Below are positions 7,682 through 14,657 of a DNA stretch of 41,700 bases, piece by piece. The stretch comes from an uncultured Clostridia bacterium (GTDB lineage: Bacteria > Bacillota > Clostridia > Christensenellales > Aristaeellaceae), in NCBI GenBank assembly GCA_934643825.1, contig CAKUCW010000023.1, positions 1-41,700 of the forward strand. Reading direction: 5' to 3'. Position numbers and translations under genes: made by a program. The notes under the pieces were generated by a model, which was given only the letters and a program-made list of their open reading frames with translations, was not told the origin of the DNA and made no database searches. Position 1 is the first letter of the stretch. Every line of letters starts with the position of its first letter.

Positions 7682-8290
7682 ATGAAAAAGATGGTTTTAG
7701 CTTTGGCAGCCGTACTGATGGCGCTGAGCATGTCTACCGCGTTTGCGGCGACGCCCAGCAAGACGACCACGGACGTGACCCGCGTGAAGGAAGTCGCAGC
7801 CGTGCTGGAAGACGGCACGACGGCAGCTGCCGACGGCTGGGATCTGGAAATCACTGAAGACGCCGACGAAGTGACCAGCGAAATCGCCAAGATTTACCCG
7901 CACGTTGTAACGCATGGCAACACGGTCATTTCCTACTTCCCGATCGAGGTTCAGGAAGCGCTGGCTGAGCTGTTTGGTGAAGATTTTGATCTGAAGACCC
8001 TCAATATGAACGAGTTTGTCACGCTGCAGCTCGTCGGCTTTGAGAAGATCGCCAATGACGTGAAGGCGGATTTCACGTTCACCACGAAGTACGAAGCGGA
8101 CAAGAAGACCGCGGTTGTGCTGGGTCTGTACAACGGTCAGCGCGACGAAAAGGGTCAGTACGTCGTTGAGTGGAAGGTTCTCGACGCAGCGGCGACGGAG
8201 GAGGGCGACCTGAGCGTGATCTTCCCGCTGGATGTTCTGGCGCAGATGAACGATGCGGCTGCGGTGTCCATGGCTGTTCTCAGCGAGTAA
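7682..8290 (+). CDS. exported acidic protein of unknown function
   Basis: A 202-residue protein with a clear Sec signal peptide (MKKMVLALAAVLMALSMSTAFA, probable cleavage after AFA) and a ribosome binding site GGGAGG. The mature part is acidic with no cysteines, no second membrane segment and no motif I recognise; its pattern of alternating strands (VTHGNTVISYF, FTFTTKYEADKKTAVVLGLY) suggests a beta-rich globular domain. It lies 50 bases after the LCP gene and ends in a strong terminator, before the CpsC-like gene. A role in surface polymer handling would be guilt by association only. Confidence 0.7.
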   Translation: MKKMVLALAAVLMALSMSTAFAATPSKTTTDVTRVKEVAAVLEDGTTAAADGWDLEITEDADEVTSEIAKIYPHVVTHGNTVISYFPIEVQEALAELFGEDFDLKTLNMNEFVTLQLVGFEKIANDVKADFTFTTKYEADKKTAVVLGLYNGQRDEKGQYVVEWKVLDAAATEEGDLSVIFPLDVLAQMNDAAAVSMAVLSE

Positions 8291-8298
8291 TCGTTTTT

Positions 8299-8338
8299 GC
8301 GGAGTGCATCTCAGTAAGTGGTGCGCTCTGCGTTTTTT
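8299..8338 (+). terminator. intrinsic terminator after the exported acidic protein
   Basis: A 10-bp stem with two G-T pairs (8299-8308 with 8322-8331) is followed by GTTTTTTGG, starting 8 bases after the stop codon. Confidence 0.85.
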
Positions 8339-8435
8339 GGTTTTTCGCAGGAAAAAATGCAATCAAAGGCTTGGCTTGCACACAAAATATGTGCGCGGGC
8401 TTGATTTCACGAAGAAGAAGATTGGAGAATGAGCA

Positions 8436-9227
8436 ATGCAGCAGCGTCAGTCAGAGATGCAGAATACTGTGAATAAAAAGAGAATGGACGCTCAACAGAA
8501 CGCTCCCGAAGCGGAGATTGATCTGGTTGAGCTGATGTACCGCCTGCTCGAAAAATGGGCGATTATCGTTTTGAGCTGCATCCTTGGCGCAGTCATTGCC
8601 TGCGCATATACGCTGTTCATGGTCACACCGCAGTACACGGCGACTTCGAAGCTGTATGTGGTCAATTCCAAGGATTCGGCGATCAACCTTTCCGACCTGC
8701 AAATCGGAAACTATCTGGCCGCGGATTATATGGAAGTGTTTTCCAACTGGCATGTACATGAAATGGTGCTTGAGCGGCTGGGGCTTCCTTACAGCTACAA
8801 GCAGCTCTCTAACATGATCACGGTCACGAACCCGAATGATACGCGCATTCTGTATATCAAGGCGGTTTCTCCCGATCCGCAGGAAGCCAAAGACCTTGCG
8901 GATACCTACGCGGAGGTCGCACGCGAATTCATCGCGGTCAAGATGGACACCGAGCAGCCGAATATCTTTGAAGAGGCGCTTCTTCCGACGGCGCCTTCCT
9001 CCCCGAACAAGACGAAAAACGTCCTGCTCGGTTTCCTGCTGGGCATGGTTGTGAGTTGCGGCATCATCATTTTGCAGTTCCTGATGGATGACCGCCTGCG
9101 CAGCAGCGATGACATTGAAAAGTATGTGCAGCTGCCCACGCTGGGCATGATGCCCAAGCAGAACAAAAAGGCGTCGAAAGCACGCACGGCATCCAACAAA
9201 CGGAATAGAGAGGGGGAGCAGAAGTGA
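8436..9227 (+). CDS. polysaccharide co-polymerase / chain-length determinant, Wzz-CpsC family
   Basis: A 263-residue Wzz-type protein: cytoplasmic N-terminus (DLVELMYRLLEKW), first membrane segment about residues 39-60, an extracellular domain with TPQYTATSKLYVV and many coiled helices, then a proline-rich turn (PTAPSSPNKTKN) into a second membrane segment (about 195-218) and a basic tail. This is the standard layout of CpsC/CapA/YwqC modulators, which control polymer length and activate the partner BY-kinase in trans. Its stop overlaps the start of the kinase (GTGA), as expected for the pair. Confidence 0.9.
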   Translation: MQQRQSEMQNTVNKKRMDAQQNAPEAEIDLVELMYRLLEKWAIIVLSCILGAVIACAYTLFMVTPQYTATSKLYVVNSKDSAINLSDLQIGNYLAADYMEVFSNWHVHEMVLERLGLPYSYKQLSNMITVTNPNDTRILYIKAVSPDPQEAKDLADTYAEVAREFIAVKMDTEQPNIFEEALLPTAPSSPNKTKNVLLGFLLGMVVSCGIIILQFLMDDRLRSSDDIEKYVQLPTLGMMPKQNKKASKARTASNKRNREGEQK

Positions 9228-9946
9228 GAAAGGCAACCATCAAGCGTTTTACCGCGCCGGATTATACCGGAACGGAAGCAATCAATACCATCTGCACCAA
9301 TCTTTCGTTTTCCGGCAGAGATTGCAAACGCATCGCGTTCACCAGTTATATGACCGGTGCGGGCAAGACGTATGTCTGTCTCAATATTCTCTATAATCTG
9401 GCGAAGCGCGGCAAACGCGTTCTGCTGATCGATGCCGATTTGCGCCGCTCCAACATCGTTACCCGCCTCCGCATGGAAACTAACGGCGAGATGCTCGGTC
9501 TGGCGCATTATCTGGCAGGACATTGCAAGCTGGATGACTGCATCTATGAAACCAATCTGTACGGCGCGTGCATCATGCCTGCCGGACGCGATATCACTTC
9601 GCCCATGACGCTGATTGATACGCCGTATTTCGGCGAAATGCTCGATCATCTGGCAACGCAGTTTGACCTCATCCTGGTCGATACGCCGCCTGTCGGTCTG
9701 GTGATCGATGCGGCGGAAATCGGACGCCGCTGCGACGGCTGCGTGCTGGTCGTCAATTACAACACGACCCGCCGCCGCGAGCTGCTGGAAGTGAAGAACC
9801 AGATGGAACAATCCGGCTGCCCGATCCTCGGCTGCGTGATCAACAAGGTGACGTTTGACACCCTGAGCGCAAAGAAGTATTACAACAAGGGTTATTACGA
9901 CCACTATTATAAGTCGGATTACTACGGAAAGTCAGACGATGAATAA
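9224..9946 (+). CDS. CpsD/CapB-family bacterial tyrosine kinase (BY-kinase)
   Basis: A 240-residue P-loop ATPase. Walker A is MTGAGKT at residues 43-49 (most relatives have GEGKT/S), Walker A' VLLIDADLRRSN at 66-77, and Walker B ILVDTPPV near 150-157. The C-terminus ends in a tyrosine cluster (YYNKGYYDHYYKSDYYG), the autophosphorylation tail of these kinases. Start is GTG overlapping the CpsC-like stop. CpsC-type proteins activate it and the adjacent PHP phosphatase reverses it; the cycle tunes capsule or exopolysaccharide synthesis. The Glu-to-Ala change in the Walker A loop is within the P-loop consensus and should not abolish ATP binding. Confidence 0.92.
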   Translation: MRKATIKRFTAPDYTGTEAINTICTNLSFSGRDCKRIAFTSYMTGAGKTYVCLNILYNLAKRGKRVLLIDADLRRSNIVTRLRMETNGEMLGLAHYLAGHCKLDDCIYETNLYGACIMPAGRDITSPMTLIDTPYFGEMLDHLATQFDLILVDTPPVGLVIDAAEIGRRCDGCVLVVNYNTTRRRELLEVKNQMEQSGCPILGCVINKVTFDTLSAKKYYNKGYYDHYYKSDYYGKSDDE

Positions 9947-10667
9947 TTCAATCCACGGCATCGTGGATCTCCACCATCATCTGGTATACGGCATGGACGA
10001 TGGGGCGCAGAGCATGGAGCAGACGATTCAGATGCTCGAACTGGCGTATCGCAATAGCGTTCACTGCATCGTTGCGACGCCGCATGCCGAGCCCGGGTAC
10101 AAACCGTTTGACTTGGATGTCTATCTGGAACGGCTGGACGAGATCCGCGCATGGTGCAATAAAGCCGGGCTGCCGATTCAGATTCTGTCCGGGGCTGAAA
10201 TTCTTTATACGCCTCAGACGGTCGCCATGCTTCGGGCGGGGCGCATTCCGACGCTAGCCGAAACGGAGTATGTGCTGGTGGAGTTTACGCCGCAGGCACC
10301 GTATAAGCTTCTGGTTCAGGCGGCAAAAAAGCTGAGAAGAGCCGGCTATCGTCCGGTGTTTGCCCATATCGAGCGCTATAAATGCCTGCGTGCGGTATGG
10401 CGCGTGCGCGATTTGCGCCGGGATTACGGTGTTCGCATGCAGATCAATGCCGCGACGGTTTGCGGCAAGAACGGATGGCTCAGACGGCTTTGGCTGGACT
10501 ACGTCATTCAAAAGGGCTGGATTGACTGCGTGGCTTCGGACGCGCATAATATCCAAAACCGCCGCTGCATGTTGAAACCATGCTATAAAAAGCTGAAAGC
10601 CCGTTTCGGCAAGCGAATCGCAAAGCGGCTGTGCATCACCGGACCGAGGCGCATCGTACAGGAATGA
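9939..10667 (+). CDS. CpsB/CapC-family protein-tyrosine phosphatase (PHP domain)
   Basis: A 242-residue PHP-fold metal-dependent phosphatase. The metal-binding signature DLHHHLVYGMDDGA is at residues 10-23, ATPHAEPGY near 47, a GAEI strand near 86, FAHIERYKCL (second histidine cluster) near 143, and DAHNIQNR near 203. These are the ligands of the trinuclear metal centre in CpsB/YwqE. It dephosphorylates the tyrosine tail of the BY-kinase encoded just upstream; the genes overlap by 8 bases. It is the last gene of the unit, followed by a terminator. No sugar transferases or flippase follow, so the polymer-building genes lie elsewhere. Confidence 0.92.
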   Translation: MNNSIHGIVDLHHHLVYGMDDGAQSMEQTIQMLELAYRNSVHCIVATPHAEPGYKPFDLDVYLERLDEIRAWCNKAGLPIQILSGAEILYTPQTVAMLRAGRIPTLAETEYVLVEFTPQAPYKLLVQAAKKLRRAGYRPVFAHIERYKCLRAVWRVRDLRRDYGVRMQINAATVCGKNGWLRRLWLDYVIQKGWIDCVASDAHNIQNRRCMLKPCYKKLKARFGKRIAKRLCITGPRRIVQE

Positions 10668-10698
10668 CGATCATCAGGCGACATCAGGCGACATATAG

Positions 10699-10732
10699 AA
10701 AGAACACCTTGCGCTTGGCAGGTGTTCTTTTT
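10699..10732 (+). terminator. intrinsic terminator of the cpsB-like gene
   Basis: An 11-bp perfect stem (10699-10709 with 10720-10730) runs into a T-tract, 31 bases after the stop. A copy of repeat family R begins four bases after its T-run. Confidence 0.88.
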
Positions 10733-10736
10733 GAAC

Positions 10737-10827
10737 GTATAGGAAATTGCGTAAAATCGCCGCGTGAGCAAGACTTTGATGCGTGGCAGACTTCAGCGGA
10801 GGTGAAGGCGGGCTCAGCCCGCTTTTT
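10737..10827 (-). repeat. repeat family R, intact copy (86 bp plus T-tract)
   Basis: The reverse complement of this stretch matches 35555-35641 nearly end to end: both contain GCGGGCTGAGCCCGCCTTCA, CTCCGC(C/T)GAAGT, GCATCA(A/G)AGTCTTG and GCAATTTCCTATACG. Read on the plus strand, it starts beside the cpsB-like terminator and ends with a self-complementary GCGGGCTCAGCCCGC (10808-10822) followed by five T, itself a terminator-like hairpin. No open frame is present. Confidence 0.85.
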
Positions 10828-10865
10828 GATGCACAGAAAACAGTGAGGGCGGGATAGAAGCGGAA

Positions 10866-11216
10866 TCAGCCATTCAGCGCATCAATCGCCGAGAGGATTC
10901 GCTGATGTTCCGCTTCGACACGCTCTAATAGGGAATCATCCTCCAAAGGCCGATTGCCACGGAGTGCCTCGGTTAGCGGGACGCAGGCGGCATACAGTCG
11001 GTCAAAGCCCAGATTTTGAGCCACGCCCTTGAGTGTGTGTGCAGCACGGAAGGCGGAAGCCCAATCCGACGCGTGGAGCGCAGAGCACAGTTCGCGAAAA
11101 GAAGGATTATCCGGGTATTTCATGACAAAGCGCGAAACAAGCGCATCGTTGCAAAGACGGCGCACGGTGTCGGCATAATTACCGCCGATGCGGACATAGA
11201 AATCTTGAAGAGTCAT
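10866..11216 (-). CDS. stand-alone HPt (histidine phosphotransfer) domain protein
   Basis: A 116-residue all-helical protein with the HPt signature AAHTLKGVAQNLGF; the phosphorylatable histidine is His60. HPt proteins relay phosphoryl groups between receiver domains in multistep phosphorelays, in the cytoplasm. No sensor kinase or receiver gene is adjacent. ATG at the complement of 11214-11216 has an ideal ribosome binding site (AAAGGAGACGCCT); a longer frame starting at 11267 lacks one. It has its own promoter at 11266-11294. The partner kinase is unknown, and Spo0A at 29072 is the only receiver protein in the window. Confidence 0.85.
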   Translation of the reverse strand: MTLQDFYVRIGGNYADTVRRLCNDALVSRFVMKYPDNPSFRELCSALHASDWASAFRAAHTLKGVAQNLGFDRLYAACVPLTEALRGNRPLEDDSLLERVEAEHQRILSAIDALNG

Positions 11217-11265
11217 AGGCGTCTCCTTTCCTGAATGGACATAGAAATCCAACCATGATAGGTGC

Positions 11266-11294
11266 ATTATATAGCAGATACACCGTCATGGCAA
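11266..11294 (-). promoter_or_regulatory. sigma-A promoter of the HPt gene
   Basis: On the minus strand, TTGCCA (complement of 11289-11294), 17 bases, then TATAAT (complement of 11266-11271), about 50 bases before the HPt start codon. Confidence 0.8.
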
Positions 11295-11319
11295 GAAAGA
11301 ATCCGTAAAAAGGTATGTG

Positions 11320-11594
11320 GCGGGCTGAGCCCGCACCCACTTCCGCCGAAGTCGGCAAAGAGTCAAAGCATTGCGCACGCGGGCGGTTTTGTGCAGCATC
11401 CGAAGTGTTAAACGAGGGCTGAGCCCGCTTTCACTTCCACCGAAATTTGCGAAAAGCCAAAGCATTGCGCACGCGGGCAGTTTTGTGCAGCATCCAAAGT
11501 GTTAAACGAGGGCTGAGCCCGCTTCCGCTTCCGCAGAAATTTGCGAAAAGCCAAAGCGTTGCGCACAGGCGATTTTTATGCAGGCTTCTCTATA
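11320..11594 (+). repeat. tandem array of repeat family R (three units, period 94 bp)
   Basis: Three head-to-tail units start with (GC/GA)GGGCTGAGCCCGC at 11320, 11414 and 11508, exactly 94 bases apart. Units one and two also share TTGCGCACGCGGGC and GTGCAGCATCC(G/A)AAGTGTTAAAC. Unit three ends differently (CTTCTCTATA near 11585-11594), at the edge of the bsh terminator, and this end resembles the CCTATAC ends of the solitary copies. The array fills most of the gap between the HPt promoter and bsh; no coding potential is visible. Confidence 0.85.
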
Positions 11595-11628
11595 AAAAGC
11601 AGCCCGACGGATCAAATCGTCGGGCTGC
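11593..11628 (-). terminator. intrinsic terminator of the bile-salt-hydrolase-like gene
   Basis: On the minus strand, an 11-bp perfect stem (11618-11628 with 11599-11609) and an 8-base loop are followed by TTTTTATA, 15 bases after the stop codon. The tandem repeat array starts directly beyond it. Confidence 0.88.
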
Positions 11629-11643
11629 GTGTGCGTAATGGAA

Positions 11644-12618
11644 TCAGTTCTGCTCGAAGATATTCGGCGCCTGGATCACGGGATAGCGGATGAGCGCGTC
11701 GGAATCGAGGTTTTCCTTGTGGAGATCCACAGCGGTGATCTGGCTGTTTTCGTAGGTCGTGTAGTAATAGATGCCGCGTGTCGCGTTGCAGCAGCTGGTG
11801 TAGAGGGTAATCTCGTATTTGCCGCCATCCAGCTCACAGCAGCCACGCTGCTGTTCGACGGAATGAAGGATGTGGAAGAACTGGCTGACGCTGCCTGCCT
11901 CTGTCGGCTGGCAAAGCGAATGCGCACGAACGAACGCCACGCGGACAAAGCGCGACTGCGAGGACAGGTCGCCGGGCAGCCCCATCGCGCCCATGCCACG
12001 GCTGTATGTTGCCAGTGGGACACCGGGAGCGAACGTGTTTTCCGGCGATTTGGCAGAGAGCGCCATATAGTTGTTGAGGTTGAACAGCTGCATCGGGAAA
12101 GGCGGGTTGTTGGTCAGCACGCCGACGGGGTTGTCGTAAATATGCAGACCGTCATGTGTGGCTTCCACGGTGATGCAGCCGGTCTTGTCGGCAATCAGCC
12201 AATGCAGCTGAGCGAGAGGGAGCGAAGGATGGAAGGGTTCATTGAGCAGGTTCATTCGTTCAAGCAATGCGCGGGCCTGAGCAAGCGTTTCACATTGCCC
12301 CAGCAGCCACGGAATCAGTTCAAACTGGGCGATGTTATCAAGCTGCTGTGCGGCAGGTTGATAGACGGCGTTGCCGACAAAATTCAGTCCCGCGACGCAG
12401 AGCCCCTTCTCATTGATGGCGTCGTAATAGAGCGGGTAGTCATTCTGAACATATGCCATGCCGATGATGGCATAGTGTGTGCGCATTTCACCCATCTTCC
12501 TGAATGAAAACGGGTAATTGCGCGGGGTGATGGTGACTTCATCCCCGTAGGAAAACTCATAATCCAGATTGCGTCCGAAATAAAAATCTCCGGAGTGAAG
12601 GGTTGCTGCCGTACACAT
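11644..12618 (-). CDS. bsh: choloylglycine hydrolase family protein, probable bile salt hydrolase
   Basis: A 324-residue Ntn-hydrolase of the linear amide C-N hydrolase family. The sequence starts MCTAATL, so removal of Met exposes the catalytic Cys2 nucleophile. Other residues of the active site are in place: Arg16 and Asp19 in FGRNLDYE, Asn79 in CVAGLNF, Asn171 in VLTNNPPF, and Arg223 in GLPGDLSSQSRFVRVAFV, a segment characteristic of bile salt hydrolases. It would deconjugate glycine- or taurine-linked bile acids in the cytoplasm; penicillin V acylase activity is the alternative in this family. The start has GAGGAGG upstream. It is monocistronic with its own terminator. A gut habitat is implied. 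Confidence 0.9.
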   Translation of the reverse strand: MCTAATLHSGDFYFGRNLDYEFSYGDEVTITPRNYPFSFRKMGEMRTHYAIIGMAYVQNDYPLYYDAINEKGLCVAGLNFVGNAVYQPAAQQLDNIAQFELIPWLLGQCETLAQARALLERMNLLNEPFHPSLPLAQLHWLIADKTGCITVEATHDGLHIYDNPVGVLTNNPPFPMQLFNLNNYMALSAKSPENTFAPGVPLATYSRGMGAMGLPGDLSSQSRFVRVAFVRAHSLCQPTEAGSVSQFFHILHSVEQQRGCCELDGGKYEITLYTSCCNATRGIYYYTTYENSQITAVDLHKENLDSDALIRYPVIQAPNIFEQN

Positions 12619-12806
12619 AAAAAGTACCTCCTCATACAGAAAAGCGTGTTTGCCCGCCGTTCAAATTCTTTCCTATCTATCATATCATACCGCACAAGTA
12701 CGTCCGGTATGCGAAATAACATGGGTCAATGAAGCGGAAAAAGATTCTGAATGATAGAGAATATCAAGATGCGATAAATGGATGACAATAAAAAAGATGA
12801 TAAGTA

Positions 12807-12834
12807 TTGTATTTTGCTCATCTTTGTGTATAAT
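12807..12834 (+). promoter_or_regulatory. probable promoter of the basic coiled-coil gene
   Basis: TTGTAT (12807-12812), 16 bases, perfect TATAAT (12829-12834), about 48 bases before the start codon. The rest of the bsh to 12883 intergenic region (12619-12806) is AT-rich without other recognisable signals. Confidence 0.6.
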
Positions 12835-12882
12835 AAAGTTAGACAGAATCGGTCACACATACTCGATAAAGGAGAGATGGAC

Positions 12883-13329
12883 ATGCCTCGTGGTGTAAAA
12901 GGTTCCGCAAAGACGAAAAAAGTGGAAAAGACCGCAAAGACCCGTAAACCGTATCCGACGCACGAAGAGCGTTTGGCAGCTGCTGATGCAGACATCGAGC
13001 GATTGACCAAACTGAATGAAGAGCGCGTCGAGCTGGTGAAAAAGACTGAAGAAAAACTGGCTGAGCGCAAGGTTGCGCTTCAGCGCAGCGAGGACATGCT
13101 GCTGAAGGCTCAGGCAAAGAAAGAGAAGATCGTCAGCATCATGAATCGCCCGAAGAAGGAGCCTGCTGTCAAGCTGACCCCGGAGGAGCGAGCCGCTAAG
13201 CGCAGAGAGTCGCTGGCAAAGGCTCGTGAAGTCAAGAAGGCGGAGCGCGAAAAGCTCAATGCCCTGCTTGCGGCGATTGAGGAGAGCGGCAAGAGCGTGG
13301 ATGAAATTGTCGCGGAATTGAAAGCGTAA
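12883..13329 (+). CDS. small basic coiled-coil protein of unknown function
   Basis: A 148-residue, strongly charged protein. The N-terminal 25 residues are Lys/Arg-rich (MPRGVKGSAKTKKVEKTAKT), followed by long helices with heptad-like spacing (about 27-85 and 95-130) and a C-terminal ESGKSVDEIVAELKA. No catalytic motif, cysteine or membrane segment is seen. A basic tail plus coiled coil fits a nucleic-acid-associated scaffold, but that is inference. ATG 12883 is chosen because GGAG at 12871-12874 is 8 bases upstream; the longer frame from 12778 starts upstream of the predicted promoter -10. It is monocistronic with promoter and terminator of its own. Confidence 0.75.
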   Translation: MPRGVKGSAKTKKVEKTAKTRKPYPTHEERLAAADADIERLTKLNEERVELVKKTEEKLAERKVALQRSEDMLLKAQAKKEKIVSIMNRPKKEPAVKLTPEERAAKRRESLAKAREVKKAEREKLNALLAAIEESGKSVDEIVAELKA

Positions 13330-13337
13330 ACCATGCA

Positions 13338-13369
13338 GCCCTGCATCGTAACGGATGCAGGGCAATTTT
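13338..13369 (+). terminator. intrinsic terminator after the coiled-coil gene
   Basis: A 10-bp perfect stem (13338-13347 with 13354-13363) and a 6-base loop are followed by AATTTTG, 8 bases after the stop. Confidence 0.8.
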
Positions 13370-13412
13370 GATACTTTGAAAGGAAAAAACGCGGCATACG
13401 CAAGCCCAAATG

Positions 13413-13441
13413 TTGACGGCAGGTTGGGAAAACCTTATAAT
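13413..13441 (+). promoter_or_regulatory. sigma-A promoter of the cobalamin operon leader
   Basis: TTGACG (13413-13418), a 17-base spacer and perfect TATAAT (13436-13441), 150 bases upstream of cobT. Confidence 0.8.
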
Positions 13442-13446
13442 AAAAA

Positions 13447-13485
13447 GGCTGTTCGCCGCCCATGAAAGCGGAGAACGGCTGTTTT
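13447..13485 (+). terminator. leader hairpin with U-run between promoter and cobT (possible attenuator or tiny RNA terminator)
   Basis: Immediately after the predicted transcription start, a stem of about 11-12 pairs (13448-13459 with 13468-13479, one mismatch) is followed by GTTTTC. If it terminates, most transcripts would stop about 40 bases after the start. I cannot see the conserved B12-box elements of a cobalamin riboswitch in 13442-13592. Confidence 0.5.
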
Positions 13486-13592
13486 CACACATGCGTAAAG
13501 TCTTGAGTTTTTTTGCTTGAGATGGATTAAGACAAGGAATATGGACGGCAGTAAACGGCAATACGCCGGATCATCCGATCATGGGGTATAGA

Positions 13593-14657
13593 ATGACAGA
13601 AACGGAATGGAACAGGCTTCTTCGCTCGATTCCAGAGGAAGACGCGGAGATGAGAGCGGCGGCGCATGCGCACTGGGCGCGTCTTGCCAAGCCGCTCGGC
13701 GGGCTGGGCGCACTGGAAACGATGATTGAGGATGCGGCGGCATTGACCGGGCGCGAAGAGATTGACGTCGGCAGGCGTGCCGTTCTGGTGCTTTGCGCGG
13801 ATAACGGGATTGTTGCGCAGGGCGTCAGCCAGACAGACCAAAGCGTCACCCGTGCCGTGGCGGAAAATCTCGCGGCACATCGAACGAGCGTCTGCCGCAT
13901 GGCGGATGCAGCGCGTTGCGAGGTTGTGCCGGTGGATATCGGCATGGCAGGGGAAAAGGTGGAAGGCGTTCTGGACAGGCGCATCCGATCCGGCACGGCG
14001 GATTTCACGCAGGGCGCGGCGATGACACGCGAACAGACGCTGTCCGCGATTGAAATCGGCATGAACCTCGTCCGCGACGGGAAGAAGAAGGGCTTTTCTC
14101 TGCTGGCGACGGGTGAAATGGGCATCGGCAACACGACCACATCCAGCGCGGTTGCGTCAGTTTTGCTGCATCAGGAGGTCGAACGGATGACCGGACGCGG
14201 CGCGGGGCTGTCCGATGAGGGGCTGCAAAGAAAGATTCGAGCCATTGAGCGCGGCATTGCCGTCAACCAGCCGAATGCGGATGATCCGCTGGATGTGCTG
14301 AGCAAGCTCGGCGGTCTGGATATCGCCGGGCTTTGCGGCGTGTTCCTCGGAGGTGCGCTGTATCGCGTGCCGATCATCATGGACGGTTTTATCAGCGGCG
14401 TGGCGGCGCTCTGCGCGGTTCGCCTTTGCGAAAACGTGAAAAAAGCGGTTTTTGCCAGCCATGTTTCCTCCGAACCGGCGGCGCATCTGGTGCTGGACGC
14501 GCTGGGTAAAAAGCCGCTGCTGACTGCGGGCATGCACTTGGGCGAGGGAACGGGCGCTGTGGCGTCGATTCCGCTGTGGGATATGGCGCTTTCCGTTTAT
14601 CAAGGCTGCTATTCGTTTGCGGAGGGCGGCATTGAGCCGTATAAGCCGCAATGCTGA
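13593..14657 (+). CDS. cobT: nicotinate-nucleotide--dimethylbenzimidazole phosphoribosyltransferase
   Basis: A 354-residue CobT: it transfers phosphoribose from nicotinate mononucleotide to a base such as dimethylbenzimidazole, giving the alpha-riboside phosphate of the lower loop. Family features are the LAKPLGGLGALE start of the core, LVLCADNGIVAQGVS, LLATGEMGIGNTTTSSA, and the HLGEGTGAV segment near the C-terminus that carries the catalytic glutamate. I start at ATG 13593 (GGGG upstream; MTETEW aligns with usual CobT N-termini); an ATG at 13581 in the same frame has no ribosome binding site. First gene of the operon; overlaps cobU by 7 bases. Confidence 0.95.
   Translation: MTETEWNRLLRSIPEEDAEMRAAAHAHWARLAKPLGGLGALETMIEDAAALTGREEIDVGRRAVLVLCADNGIVAQGVSQTDQSVTRAVAENLAAHRTSVCRMADAARCEVVPVDIGMAGEKVEGVLDRRIRSGTADFTQGAAMTREQTLSAIEIGMNLVRDGKKKGFSLLATGEMGIGNTTTSSAVASVLLHQEVERMTGRGAGLSDEGLQRKIRAIERGIAVNQPNADDPLDVLSKLGGLDIAGLCGVFLGGALYRVPIIMDGFISGVAALCAVRLCENVKKAVFASHVSSEPAAHLVLDALGKKPLLTAGMHLGEGTGAVASIPLWDMALSVYQGCYSFAEGGIEPYKPQC

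Noticed and set aside
11320..11594. CRISPR array
   Set aside because: The 94-bp units are repeats over their whole length with no unique spacers of constant size, and no cas genes are in the window.
11629..12507. 292-codon open frame on the plus strand
   Set aside because: Antisense to the bile-salt-hydrolase-like gene.
13442..13592. Adenosylcobalamin riboswitch upstream of cobT
   Set aside because: Expected by context, but I cannot find the conserved B12-box or core motifs by eye, and the leader is short. A covariance search could overturn this.
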